Below are positions 1 to 11,882 of a DNA stretch of 64,000 nucleotides, piece after piece. How positions within the stretch are numbered: position 1 is the first letter of the stretch; the number at the start of each line of letters is the position of its first letter. Both the position numbers and the translations under genes were made by a program. Where the stretch lies: NCBI GenBank assembly GCA_037349105.1, contig JAYJMM010000037.1:2666001-2730000 (forward strand), read 5' to 3'. The notes under the pieces are model-generated. The model saw only the letters and a list, made by a program, of their open reading frames with translations. It made no database searches and had not been told where the DNA came from. This DNA is from Limnomonas spitsbergensis (taxonomy: Eukaryota; Chlorophyta; Chlorophyceae; Chlamydomonadales).

Positions 1-137
1 CGTGATCTCATAAATAAATAAAGAAGAAGGAGAAGGCCGCTGTCCTCAAGAGAGAGAAAATACAGAGGGAGGAAAGTAAGACACTCAGTGGAGGAAGTAC
101 CTAAGCCGTACTAAAACCAACCATACCGGAACTAGTC

Positions 138-195
138 ACAGTTGTCAGCTTGGCTTTTTGAGCTGGGCCCAGAGGTGCAACGTCATTGAGTTGGC
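138..195 (+). repeat. Dispersed short repeat, family 1 (partial copy)
   Basis: This is a partial copy of the family best seen at 27053-27255 and 55935-56040. It shares the block reading TTTTTGAGC, then GGGCCCAGAGGTGCAACGTC, then ATTGA, but lacks the GGGCGCCCA half. Confidence 0.5.
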
Positions 196-210
196 AGATT
201 CGCGCTTCTT

Positions 211-290
211 GAGCTAAAACTTGTCCTCTCTGGCCTCTCTGGCCTTAGAGTTCTGGCTAAAGCTTGTCCTGTCTGGCCTTAGAGTTCTGC
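211..290 (+). repeat. Small tandem duplication
   Basis: Two adjacent copies share the words CTTGTCCT and TCTGGCCTTAGAGTTCTG. It is a local duplication with no visible function. Confidence 0.5.
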
Positions 291-1034
291 GCCAGAGCCG
301 CTGCCACGTCAGGTACCGGTATCTTTAGGCATTTATACCTCCCCCCCAAGGATATTTTCCGCCATAGCCCTGGCGCCCTTCATCTCGGCTTGGTGCTCTT
401 AGTGGGTCCTTTCCTGGAATGCCTGTCCATCTTGCCTGTCCATCCACTGGTTGCCTTTGGCCAATTGGCACTGGCTTGGCCCCGCCGCTTGTTGCCGCTT
501 GTCTCACAACTTCACTCTTGCTTTGGATCGGCACCTCTCTGGTAGTTTGGCTCATGCTATTTGCATCGGTTGAGATCCTAGCGTGTGTTCCAAGAATACA
601 TTAGGAAGGTACGGGTCCATGAAAGAAAGGAAAGCGCCAGCGCGTGTCTGCAGCGAGGGCGCTGCATGGTGGGCGGTTGGAGTGAGTCATCAGTCCACTG
701 GCCAGTCCGCGAAGAGTTTGGAAGCTGGTAAGCTCGCACACTCGCACATATGATGGTACGCGCTCGTTTCTTCCGCTGTTCTGCATATCGTAATTTATTG
801 ACGGCTTGTCCAGGTGATGTTTCACTTCGGAAAAATCGTCAGTTGTGTCGGCTCGTCCCCGCCTCCCTCAAATGTGTAGGCGTTGGCCGTTGGATTGGGC
901 CGGTGATGCTGCGAATTGACGAACGGTTGGAGATGCAGCGCGTGGATGCTACGCACGGCTTGTCCAAGTAGTGATTATCGAGACAAAGTACCGGTAGCTG
1001 ACAGTAATTGAAGCAGCTGGGGCACTGGGGCAGG

Positions 1035-1040
1035 TATATA
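1035..1040 (+). promoter_or_regulatory. TATA-like box before the methyltransferase gene
   Basis: The hexamer TATATA lies about 150 bases upstream of the ATG at 1190. The distance suits a core promoter with a short 5' leader, but the motif is common by chance. Confidence 0.25.
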
Positions 1041-1189
1041 TGACCCTACCTCGTAGTCGTTTACCACCGTCGTTCGTCAGCTACATGCATACCTTCGTTG
1101 GCCTGTCCTAGGTTTCGCGATAGGTTGGGTCAGGTTTTTAATCGGGATAATCACATCCGAAAACATGCCGCAAAACGCACGCCTCAATA

Positions 1190-3650
1190 ATGCATCGCAG
1201 GACTTTCATACCTCCCTTGACCATTCCGCTGTTTGTGTTGGTCTTCTCCACCCTCTGTGTGGGCATTCTTCTCCTGATTTTCCGACCGGGCGGATTCCTC
1301 GGTACTCAAGATCGTCCTACTACTAGGAAGCCCCCCCTCTGCACGCTGGCTGCCATCGCTGAAGCTTGCAAGGAGGATGTTGCCACAGCCAACGAAGCCT
1401 GCCCCCCTGGATTCGCCGTGGGATTTGTCCCCACCAGGACATTTCCCTCGTTCTGTGCCGCAATCTATGAGTCAGAGGAGACAGCCCTGGCAGAGGTGAG
1501 CCTGCTGATGACTCTACAGGAAAGGGAGGAAATTATGCTACAATCGCCAATGGGAAGGACGTAAGCAGCTGGATCTCTAAACTCTTATTCGACCAGTCCT
1601 GGCTAGGCAGACAGGCGGAGTATTGATGCCGGGATGTCATGCATCATGCATGCACACGACATCATGAGTGGACGAGGTTCAGGTACCGTATACCAGTCCT
1701 AGGTGAGCCTGCTGGCAGTGATTGAAGAGAAGGGGACGCCAAGAATGTGGTACTGTCCAGGGAATGAAGTCTGTATGAAACGTCTGGCAAGCCTATTTCA
1801 ATATTCCATAATACAGCAGTTCCGCTAAGTACGCGGTAAAATTGCATGTTCTTTGACAATTATTTGGCACTGGTACTGATTACCAGTCTTTGAATTCCGT
1901 AGATTTGTTTGGCCTCCGGGTACAAGGAAGAAATATAGTTTTAACTTGAGCGTGCTTCACTGGAAACCTTTTTTTGACCTCCCAAAATTGGCATTATCCG
2001 CTGAAATTGGGGTTTTCATAAGGCGCGACGGCGAAAAAATATTTATTTCTTGCTGAGGCAAAGAGCGTCTACGGTAGGGGCCATTCCATGTTCAGGACTC
2101 AAGGGGGCTGCCAGGCCGCCACTTCTGAGCGGATTGGGATCAATGCCTGACCGGCGGCCTGCCTACGCCTTCCGGCAGGTGGACCAAGCAACAAGCCTTG
2201 CAGGAACAAGCCCTGCAAGCCGGAGTAGGCTGGTTGTAGCTAAATTGCAGCCGATGGATGCTCCCTGAAATATATACACCTTTGCTTATTGTCTTGCTTC
2301 GCAGGCGGAATCCCACGGACACGAGCTCAAGAAGACCGGCATATGGGAAACCATATCTGTCGATGCCATCCGTCCCGTTCTGGTGGAAGGCTGCTCACAG
2401 GGCGGGCTGTTCATAGACGTTGGAGGTTACACAGGGTACTATGCATTTCTGGCAGCTAGCTTGGGCTGCAGAGTGCACGTCTGGGAGCCTGTCAACCACA
2501 AGGCATTGCAAGCTGGTATCTGCGCCAACGGCTTTTCCTCCAGAGTGACCCTCCACCGCGCTGTTTGCTCGCCGTCTCATTCGCCTGTCAGAGTATCAGG
2601 TGGGGAATGAATCCGCGCCCATGCATGTCCATGCCCGCGTATGCATGCAAACGGTCCTCATGGCGCGCCTGCGCAACAGTGTTCCTGATTGGCACCAGAC
2701 CGCCTTTGGGGGGTGCCGAATGGCCATCACGCAGCTGATGGAGACCAAACCTTGACAGGCCTACGGCAGCCGGTGGCCTGAGCTTTTGTAGCTTAAGTGT
2801 AGCTTAAGCAGTTAACATTTAGCAGCTAACCAGCAGTTAAAATCACAGAATGGCACGCGTCCTTCCCTCAACATCGTCGTGAGTGCTTTCACTTTTTCTC
2901 ATGCAGTCATGTTCATCCCCAGGAGCAGAGTCTCATAATTTAAATTGATTGGCAAAGCTGCGAACCCCAATTGGTGGCACTCCAAAACCGTAATACCCCA
3001 GCCATGACGCACATTCGTCTCTCTGCTTGTCCACCAGGCAGATTCATAGACATGTTAATTGCTGTGTAAATAAGTCATTTATGTATTGCATGGACATTTT
3101 ATCTATGTTTTTGTCTGGGTAGGGCACAGTGTTTAATCTTCTGTTGTTTATTCTTTTTTATTTTTTCTGATTTATGTCTCTGTATGTAGGCACCTTCATG
3201 GATGGTCACGTCACCAACAGCTATCAAACGGGCGATCTAAGCGAAGCAAGAGCCGCAGAGCTGCATCCAGACTCGGATAACCACTCTGTCGAGGTGCCTT
3301 CCTTGCCGATCGATGATGTCATCGATGAGGACGTCGTGCTGATGAAGGTGGATGTCGAGGGCTTTGAGCCGCAAGTGTTCCAGTCGGCAGAGCGCCTGCT
3401 TCGAACCCGCCACGTTCCTAACATCCTAATGGAATACAATTTGTTCCGGGCCATGACTCGGTCCCAGGGCATCCAGATGCTCTCCTCGTTCCTGGCGATG
3501 AAGTACAGCATCCGGGACCTAAAATGCACCGGGCAGCAAGCGCTGATCGATTCGGTTGATAAGATACAGGATATGACAAATGCCTTACACAACGGGACAT
3601 ACCCTTGCTCCGAATGGGCAACGGACCTGCTATTGAGCCGGAACAGCTGA
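1190..3650 (+). CDS. FkbM-family methyltransferase with N-terminal membrane anchor
   Basis: This is a probable SAM-dependent methyltransferase of the FkbM family, a group that methylates sugar hydroxyls or small molecules. The model is join(1190..1495, 2305..2599, 3190..3650), 353 residues, with GT-AG introns (donors GAG|GTGAGC and CAG|GTGGGG) and whole-codon phasing. Residues about 8-33 form one hydrophobic segment near the N-terminus after basic residues, as in type II Golgi proteins. Exon 1 then carries several cysteines (lumenal-like). Exon 2 holds the SAM-binding motif I (FIDVGGYTGYYAFLA) and the acidic end of strand 2 (VHVWEP). Exon 3 holds LMKVDVEGFEPQVFQSAE, the diagnostic FkbM motif. 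The start is the first ATG of the exon, directly before the hydrophobic segment. Substrate is unknown. An extra exon hidden in the 809-bp first intron cannot be excluded. Confidence 0.75.
2690..2812 (+). repeat. SINE-like repeat, family 2 (in intron 2 of the methyltransferase gene)
   Basis: This copy has the family words CACCAGACC, GGAGACCAAACCTTGACAGG, CCTACGGC and a GTAGCTTAAG tail. The best copies of the family are at 44665-44830 and 52912-53082. Confidence 0.5.
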
Positions 3651-6600
3651 CCTGTCTGAATGACGAATACATGGGTGATGAAATGATGGCATATTATGTT
3701 TAGTGACACATATTTGCGCACAGTTGGTGGGCCTCTTCCATTCCTTTCGTTCAAAGGATTGCATTAAAAACATTGGGTTGAATGAGAGCACGGCTTAGTT
3801 AGCAATATGGTGCTCGCTCATTCCCAAAGTTTGGGAGTGTACATGTGTGTCAGTTTCTGAGGAAGAGGCTCCTTGTTGTTGTGGGGGCTTGGACCCCACT
3901 TTGAGTTGACATGCATGGACCATTGGACCAGGACCGTAACACCGGCCGTTGACTATGCACGAGGGGTCATTGGAGCGCCCTCGACGATCACTTTCTGGTG
4001 AGGTCTTCACTCTGTACAGTCCTCTTGGGTTTAATTGTGGTATATTTACTAATTGAAAGGGACTGCTTAAGAAATATCCGATCACTTACGGAACATGTTT
4101 CGACCCTGGTATTTCATTCAACGATGGGCCAACAAGCTAGAATACAACAAACCGTAGTTGCCGCAAGTTTGGTCTGCGCCTGGGTCTGCCCTCGCCTACA
4201 AATTATTTATTTGGACGTTTGCCTATTAAAAATATATCCCGTGGGCTGCCAATAGTTTAATAACCATGCACGCTGCTTACCACGGTGTGAACCTGCCGCA
4301 CTGGCCCGATCGCGGGCCTGCCATGTTTTGTCATCCCAGATCGCCACGTCACCGCGTAACTTCAGGTGTATATTCTATTAAAAATGCGCTTACAGAAGTA
4401 TCAGTCGGAATTCGTTGTATTCAGAGTTCGTGTTCGCCTGAAGACCTTGCAAATATCCAAACGCCCCAGTGCTCGTTTTTTTTAATCAGGCCGAGGGGGG
4501 GGGGGGGGAACAAAAATATGTACCCCATCATCCCAAAGTCTTAGACCTTCACGCAAGCATTCCAAATCTGGTCTTAACAGTTTTTTTGGCCCAGGGGTGG
4601 GGACCAGCTACATTGAGCGACACCATTAAAGGGCGCAAGGCTGAGCTGAATGGCATTGACCCCTCTCCCCTTCCAAGATTCGTATTTGTTACTAAGAAAT
4701 TAAGGTTTTCCTAGGTTCAGGAGGCGGGGGGGAGGGACACAACTAGAGCTCGTGTACAATTTGTTTGAAGATGGGGGGATTTAAAGTTTTTTTTATGATG
4801 GAGGGATTTAAAGCTCTTTTTTACCCCCCCCTTCCCCCTCGTCGGGGCTGAAAATTACGCCCACCACTTCGATTTCGCTCCATACCGGTACCAACCCAAG
4901 GTAGTCTTACAAGCCCGCGCCTTCAGCAAGGTAACAGATGCCTCAGCCATATGAATTGCCAATCGTCTCATGCTGAGCATGACATCATATCTTGGATCCC
5001 TTGTTCGTGTTGATTGAACCATAACCGGCGATTGAAATGCAAAAATCCATTCACCAAAGGTGATTTGACATAAATAGCCAAACCCTTTCACCCAAAACGG
5101 CACCTTAACATACCGGTACTGCACGTTTGCCTTCGCGCAACATTATGAAAATGATTTGCGGACTGCTTAATTGCTCATGCAGTTATGCGCTATTCATGAT
5201 TCCAGATCTTGGGCTGCGCAGTAATTTGGCGGTCTGGGATAAAATATCTTGCTGGCCCCGCGAGCGGGCCTCTGCCTGTACAGCAGGTTAAGCAGGGCCC
5301 ATAAAGCCTCACACGACGGCTTCATTCCCCTATGTCAATGACATAACACCTGTGGGACCTGCTCAAAAAGCTTGGCCGCGTGGGCGCCCAACTGTCCCGT
5401 TGGAAGAAAAGAAACTGAAGTCAAAGGGATAGAGGGAGATCATTCCCCTATGTACACTTTTGCAAAGTTTTTACAGTCCTACAGCGCATCACATTTAATG
5501 CATGGGACATGTGTCAGCCGATCAAATTGAAGATCATGAAGCCTTTTGAAATTTATTGTGCCCCGTTTGTACCGGTATCTTACAAGGATACCAAAAAACA
5601 AACCATAAAAGTGACACTACCCGTAGATCTGCTTTGCCTTCTCTCATAATTTGCGATGTGTGGGGTTCAGGGATCCATGGAGATACTAAACATCGATTGT
5701 CGACGCCATTTTCCAGTCAGAATATATCAGTTTTGGTCGATAATTTGCCCCGAGGACAGCATTAAAACAATTCGTTTTTCATACCCGAGGGAAGGCAAAC
5801 CAAATCTACAGGTGCATGTGTTAAATGATCACACACAATTACCGGGTATTCAAGAGTTTGCAGAACAGACAGATGTAACGAGAGTATCGAACCATGCACA
5901 CGTAGACACATTAACTCAGTTCCAGTACTACAAACAGAGAAAGTGCAAGGAATCACTTATGCAGCCAGCTTGATGGGCTTGTGTTTTCTTATGTTTGAGG
6001 GTATGAGCCACTCTCATGAGGCGTATCACCTCCCAGCCACGGAATACAACAACTCCTGGTCCAAACTAGAATAAATTGACAACCCGAGATAATGCTCATG
6101 CAACCAAAGGTCTCCTCTTATGCCAACTGTATCCAAATATCCAAAACGTATAATTCAAATTCAGAGTTGCGTAGGCAAGGCGGGCGTCAACTATCGGCAT
6201 CCAGCAGCAAGTTTAGCAAGAAAACTTCGGAGCATGGGACAACGCATGGAGAACTTGAAGGTCATCTCCATACGTCATGCCTGACAGGGTCACGCGGTAC
6301 AGAAATAAGGTACGGTCAAACAGTACGGTGCGGATACCGGTACAGTACGGACAAAATGGATGGGCTGGTGACAAAATGTTTGACACTGTTTTTTCACACG
6401 GTACTGTGTTGTTCAACGGAACGTTGAACGGGGATTGGGGCCGAAACGGCCGTACTGGGTAACCCTGATGCTGGATACCTCCAGCACCATCTTCTATAAG
6501 GAGTGCACCATGCAAGGAAAGCTCTTCCGGGATACCACCTCCTACGGTGACAAGCAAAAAAGCTAAATAACGTATGTCTTTGCGACAAGACTCCTACACG

Positions 6601-6964
6601 GCACCGCGCAAACCAGCAGATGCTGACAGAAATACTCAATAATGGACGTGTTCACATATTGCTCATCCTGCTGATGTCAAACAGCCGTGCCGTAACTGTA
6701 CCATGATGTCAAGTATGCTGCTTGCCGTTCACGTTGTGTTCCTTCATGCTAACATGCATGCATCAGTATGTCAGATCGTCAGTACCACGTAACAGTATCC
6801 AGGGTTATCCAGTATGGCCGTTGGGGCCCAATCCCGTTTGCCGCACTGTATTTCTGTACCGGGTAACCTTGCCCTTGGTATCAGCCCTTGATCATTACTA
6901 ATCATTGCAACGTACGATGATCTTAAACAGTCACTCGTCTCTACGGATGAAGGTTCTGCCCTGG
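3651..6964. other. Gene-poor spacer
   Basis: No open frame here has a recognisable motif or splice pattern. The stretch contains a G-run (about 4493-4508), one family 1 repeat (5334-5405) and a zone with several short GGTACGGT/AGTACGG-like words (6295-6360). A word shared with 37565 (GGCAAACCAAATCTACAG, near 5795) hints at another dispersed repeat. Confidence 0.45.
5334..5405 (-). repeat. Dispersed short repeat, family 1
   Basis: On the minus strand this copy reads TTGGGCGCCCACGCGGCC, then AAGCTTTTTGAGC, and ends near TGTCATTGA. Confidence 0.65.
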
Positions 6965-9515
6965 TCATGCACGGTCCTCTTTGTGCAGAAAGTTTCTGCC
7001 CCGATCCTTCATGATCCTCTCTGCTACCTCTGTAGGAATGAACTGGTTGACGAAGGGCAGCTCAACCTTGATAGGCTGGAAGCCCTCATCCATCTCCACC
7101 TCCCAGTCGCAATGGCTCCAAGCATCTCGAATGCCCCACGTGAAAGCATCAAGGACAGACAGCACATTAAACCTGGCTATGGCAGCGGTGCGAGTCTTAT
7201 TGACCATGCCCTGAACAGTTCTTGGCTCTCCTATGATCTTCTGCAGCATTCTCTTCATGACGGGGATGAAATCCGACAGGTCGAATTTGAATGTCGGGTT
7301 GTCATGAGCATTGAAGATGGAGTCATACCAATCCAGTTGGTTGGACTCCATTCTAATCACCAGGCTGTTGCCCAGCAGTTGAAGTGGGAGTCGCCAGGGG
7401 GTGCCGTGGCCGTCAATACTGATCACAATGGCATGCTTGTTCCATTCCTCCATGGGCAGCGGGTTCCCCTTCATCAGGTTACTCAACGTCTTCATTTCGA
7501 CGGGGTCCACCACCGGGACATTTGCGAAGAATTCGGGATACTCCTTTTGGGTCAGCCTTACATCGAGATACGGGTAGCTGTGGGACAGGAGCGAGATGTA
7601 CGCCCTCTTATTCCAGAGGATGCGGTCAATGTAGCTGGTTTTGTTGTTGAAGTCGTTGAGGTGGGGGTTGTGAGAAAGTTCCCAGCCTGCGTTGCCCCCG
7701 GTCATGGCCCCCCTCCAGAAGGCAAGGGATAGCTTCTCCTCCCAGGGGTAAGCCTTGTCGATGCATGAGGCATACTCACGGAGCTGGGCAGAGGACATGG
7801 CAAAATCCCTCCAGCTGGCTGGATGGGGAATGCTGTATCCTGGAAGCGTGACGTTAGACAGCAAGTGGCTGGTGAAACCCAGGACGGGGAAATCTGAGCA
7901 TGCAGCAGGCAACCAGGCGTATGTTAAAAATGAAATGTCATGTGTTTGGGCAACCCCATAATTGGAGTGAAAGGCAGGGGCATCGCTTACTAATAAATTG
8001 TCAGCACAAATCTGCCATGCGGAGGGGGTAGGCAGGGTCAGAGGGGAGGCGGGCAAGGCAGCACAATAGGCACGATACGGCACAGGTTTAGCCGGATTAT
8101 ACTACCAAGGCAGCAGTGCAGCACGATATGGCACGACACGGCACGATACAGCAAGATACGGCACAGGCTGAGCCCGATTGTGCTGCCATGCGGGCAAGAT
8201 CAGAGGGCGGGCAGGCTCAGAGCTACAAGGCAGATTTTTGTCAAGGAAGAAAGAAAGAAAACGCCTGAGCATGACTTGAGGAATACGTCATTTGAAATGC
8301 CGTACACCGTCATGCTCATGCACATTGGACAGGTTGGCCACTGCCAGGATCTACGCAAGGATCTACATCAACAAGGATCATGTGCGCTCACGACTTAACC
8401 CAATGATCTACAGATTGGTTCTTCAAGATGTAGATGTGAGAGATACGGTATAGCATGTCATAGCTCGTCATTACGTGGTGGCATTAATGGTGGCATATGC
8501 TCGTCCTCTGAGCCTCGGCCCCTGAGCTCTCTTGTTACCCATGTTCTGAGCTCTTTTCTTTTTGCTACTCTGAGCTTGTTAGTTACTCTTCAGCTATCTT
8601 GTGATCACTCTTCTCTGGCTCACCTGGAAGGAAGTGAGGCCCGTCTGCTATGTCGATAATGATGTCCATGTCGGGAAGCTTGGGATACAGCCAGGTGGAG
8701 ATGAACAACATCTCCTCTACAATGCGTTTGTGCTGTTCGGGGACACGCTTTGCGGCTGATATCCTGTCCAGGTACACCGTCTTGTTCAAAATCTTGTAGC
8801 GCATGTGAAATTCCGAAGGGACAAGTTTGCACTGTGGAGAGTGCCCGTCAAAGCATTCCTGCATGCCAGTGCAAGTTGAATCCGTGATAAGCTTGGGGGT
8901 AATAGATTTGTCAGGGTTATGGAGCTGGAAGCTGCAACTAAGGCTCATAGTTAGGATGCTAATTCATGAATGCCGGCTGCTGAGGTATGAGTGGTATTGA
9001 GTAAAAGGGTGCTTTCAATAAACAAGGCAGGTGTGGTGATTCCGGTCGGTCTGTCGACCCATGGTAAATTTAAATCCCAGTGATCCATTCCCATCCCAGT
9101 CTACCTAAATGAACGACAGGGAGCAAAATTGTACCAACACGAGTGAGTGCCCTCGCATCGGTACTGGTGCAGTAGTAGCACAGTACCCAAACGCTCGCTC
9201 TCCATGTATGCATGCCCGCAGACAAAGAAGATTTGAAGGCACTACACAGGCACACACAAACAGCATACCAAGATGATTGAGTATTTTCAGTTGTACCTTG
9301 CTTGCAGCCTTTGTCCACGTATTCTTCACCAACGGAACACCGGGGAAGGGGAGATGGCGAGTGGGTTCGAATGCCTCGAGAAACCCGGTCGATTTAGCTT
9401 GTGTCATGCAGATTTCATCATTCGCGTTTGAACCACCGAACAAGATATGAAGAACAGGTAATGCGACTGCAAGCCTAGCGCAGGACTGCAATGCAGATTG
9501 CTTTTGCTTCGACAT
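6965..9515 (-). CDS. GT90 / CAP10-like glycosyltransferase
   Basis: This is a secreted or ER/Golgi glycosyltransferase of family GT90 (CAP10/POGLUT group), which transfers glucose or xylose. The model is complement(join(6965..7989, 8624..8924, 9297..9515)), 514 residues, with donors CAAG|GTAC and CCAG|GTGAGC and matched phases. Residues about 14-30 (ARLAVALPVLHILFGG) look like a signal peptide. The core has the family signatures KLSLAFWRGAMTGG and, further on, VISIDGHGTPWRLPLQLLGN followed by SLVIRMESNQLDWYDS. This block matches the nucleotide-sugar binding part of CAP10 domains. The YPKLPDMDIIIDIADGP segment before it fits the usual N-terminal part of the domain. The start is the first ATG before the signal-like segment. 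Exon 3 could instead be joined by another acceptor, but TTTATTAG at 7990-7996 is the one that keeps frame. Acceptor substrate is unknown. Confidence 0.8.
8054..8205 (+). repeat. Imperfect short-unit repeat in the GT90 gene intron
   Basis: Words such as GGCACGATAC, GGCACGACAC and AAGATACGGCACAGG recur, and a unit of about 98 bp is partly duplicated. It lies inside the intron between the second and third exons. Confidence 0.55.
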
Positions 9516-10220
9516 GGTGCACAGACCACGCCAAACTCGGCGGTAGTTTCACCAGGGGGTTGCACGCAGCTTCCGAAGAGCGAACCGCCAGAATTGAACA
9601 ATGTCGACGTCAACAGTTTGAAATCGTTTCGTCTGCTTGAAGCCTTCAAAAATGCCGGCCTGCGATGGCGACAGCTATGAGGAATCCCGAAGTGATGCAT
9701 TATAACATGTCATTCATGGACCTATCTTAAGGCGTGGCCCCCGAGGCTTCCCCTTGGACCGGTCATCTCAACGTGCTCTGTATCGTGCTGTGAGCTCGAG
9801 GAAAACCCTGCAACGGCGCCAGGGTTTTGCCGCTGTAACGCTACAGCTACAGGGTACCAGGGATACTGTCACATTTTCGTTTTTTTCTCGGGCAGGTCAC
9901 CTGTCAGCGCGCGCACTGGGAGTTAGCACCCGGATTCAGTCGAGTCGGATTGTCGATGTGGCGGACTGACACAGCGGGTGTTGTTTTAAGCTCGCACGCT
10001 CTATTGAGGGCTCAACAGGCAGGCGCAAGCCTCTCAATTAGATATCCTAGTCCATGGCCCTAGGGGATTTCGCCTCGTAGAGGAACTTATGGGCCTGCCC
10101 ATGCCTGCAAATGCAATGGCACAAAGAAAATGAAAAAACAGCCGGATTGGTCTTGAATGCGTGCATGGTAAGGATTGAGTACTGGTAGTGGGTGAGAGGT
10201 TATGAGGGGGGCTCTCATGC
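9516..10220. other. Spacer between the GT90 gene and the LINE remnant
   Basis: I see no gene. The left part should hold the promoter of the minus-strand GT90 gene, but no clear core element stands out. Confidence 0.4.
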
Positions 10221-10527
10221 GTGCCCTGCAGAGGACATTCCGCTACAGGCGGGCTACAGCTAGGCTGCCTGCTGTATTCGGACGACCTCTCCCTGCTAGC
10301 CGGCACCCCAGCAGGGCTGCAGCGCATGCTTGATGCCCTGCTTAAGTATGCGGCAGATAAAAAGCTTCAGGTCAACGTCAGCAAGACAGAGATCATGGAT
10401 TTTGGCAGCCGCATAGCAGCGCAGTGCCGACAGCCAGCCCATGTGTGCGTATACGGCCCTGACCGCGCCGCGCTGAAGCGTGTCCAAGCATTCAAGTTCT
10501 TGGGCATCATTCAGCAGGAAAGCGGTA
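10221..10527 (+). pseudogene. LINE-type reverse transcriptase, left fragment
   Basis: The frame carries the catalytic-motif region of a non-LTR reverse transcriptase: LGCLLYSDDLSLLA (YxDD box), then LQVNVSKTEIMDFG, then VQAFKFLGI. This is the usual order of palm motif, thumb start and following conserved block. The upstream RT motifs are absent, so the fragment is truncated on the left. On the right the frame is broken at codon Ser-Gly by the 15.4-kb retrotransposon. It resumes in the same phase at 25926 once one copy of the 4-bp duplication is removed. Confidence 0.7.
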
Positions 10528-11164
10528 TGTCACAGTATATTACAGTATACGTGACAGAACCGTTTAGACCGCAGTTAGCGGCCTCGAGGACTCCGCAGCT
10601 TCTCTGCGGAGCCTACGGATTTGAACTGAAACCTAGAAACCCGCTTACGCCGGTTGATTTGACAGATTGTACCGTATTCTGAATTGGGCCTGCCGGGTCC
10701 CTGTATCCCGGCAGTTGCCTAGGCTAGCTACTTCGTCCCTTTCTAAAGGACAGACCTCTATCTGTAACAAGCACCGGCAGTCATCTGTGTATGAAGCCTC
10801 CTACGTTCACATAAGTCAGTACCTTTACTCAAGTCAAGACTAGCTCAGCTCCCGCTGAGATAGCTGGAGACAAGTACCTAGCAAGAGGCCCGAGACCCTG
10901 CCGAACAAGAAGTACGCAGCCCACGTCACGTCACCCTCACCGCGAGTCGCGCGGTAAGTGCCCTTAACATAGCCCAGCTGGATCGCGCCCAGACGGCCAG
11001 AAGGCCTGTGCTCCCTTAGTCAATTGCCATACAACCAAATAGCCGGCTACGCTGCTTAACTCGCTGAGCACTCGCAGCCAGTGTGTAGTCACTGAGCCTG
11101 CCCGTAGGCGTCCGTCACTGCCGTGAGGAAAGAAGTCCGCCACGGACCTGAAGCGCACATCGCG
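10528..11164 (+). repeat. Left terminal repeat, segment A only
   Basis: This 637-bp segment is repeated without indels at 25060-25696, with three substitutions seen. It contains a hairpin (CTCCGCAG/CTGCGGAG, near 10592-10612). It lacks the 232-bp B part that completes the right-hand repeat. A 23-bp inverted copy of 10730-10752 abuts its right end at 11165-11187. Confidence 0.85.
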
Positions 11165-11882
11165 TGTCCTTTAGAAAGGGACGAAGTGGATTTAGCCTGA
11201 TCAGCTTGATTTGCCAATTCCTGCTAAAGGTGCTTGTGCAGCGAATTGGAAATTTGTTTGCATACAAACGACCTTGGACAGCATTTGAACTGCACTTTGC
11301 TGTGGTAATCTCCAGAGAGAGATTGCCAAGTTAAACTCTGAGAATCACTGAGCGTGGCAGCTTAGTGTTGAGTCCAGAAGTGACTTGAAGATCTGGCTGT
11401 GGATTTATACACCCAGCAGATAATTCCCTGTGTGACTGCGGATTGAGATCAGGTGGATCCAATTTCTCATCATTGACAGAAGTAAACTTGTGGATACAAC
11501 ATCCAAGTTTGAAATCTTGTGGGTGTGCCAAAGGATCCCCGCAGGAACGCAGAGCTGAGCGGACGCTACGCAAAAGGCAACATCCACGCAGGGCGTGTGA
11601 CATCCACGCGGGACGTGAGACATCTAGAAGCAGCCCGGCCAGCAAGGTGGGAAGAACTGAAAGGGCGAAGGAGGATTCCGCCAGATTGAAACTAGTAAGC
11701 AGAAAAGCGGGAAGGCGAGGCCTTTCCTGCATAAGTGCTGTACCTGCCATCCGATCTTGACTTGCAAAATCCTCACCAGATTGCAGTAGGAACAAGGGGG
11801 CAGAAGCCTAGCGTTAGCAGATCTTGTAGAGGGTGTCGCCAGCACGCTTGCAGGACCGTGCGGTTCGTTAATTGCCTGTAGA
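11165..11882 (+). other. 5' leader of the retrotransposon
   Basis: This stretch lies between the left terminal repeat and the first Gag-like ATG. It begins with the inverted copy of part of segment A (11165-11187). I could not identify a primer binding site with confidence; no TGG-starting tRNA complement directly follows the repeat. No gene is visible. Confidence 0.5.

Larger units (their letters stand above)
1..1189. other. Spacer upstream of the methyltransferase gene
   Basis: No convincing gene is visible on either strand; the open frames here are short and lack recognisable protein motifs. The stretch holds one copy of a dispersed short repeat (138-195), a small tandem duplication (211-290) and a TATA-like hexamer near the next gene. 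Confidence 0.5.

Noticed and set aside
3224..3754. 176-codon minus-strand frame
   Set aside because: It is antisense to the third exon of the methyltransferase gene, which has the FkbM motif on the plus strand.
6905..7732. 275-codon plus-strand frame
   Set aside because: It lies antisense to the GT90 core, whose minus-strand motifs are clear.
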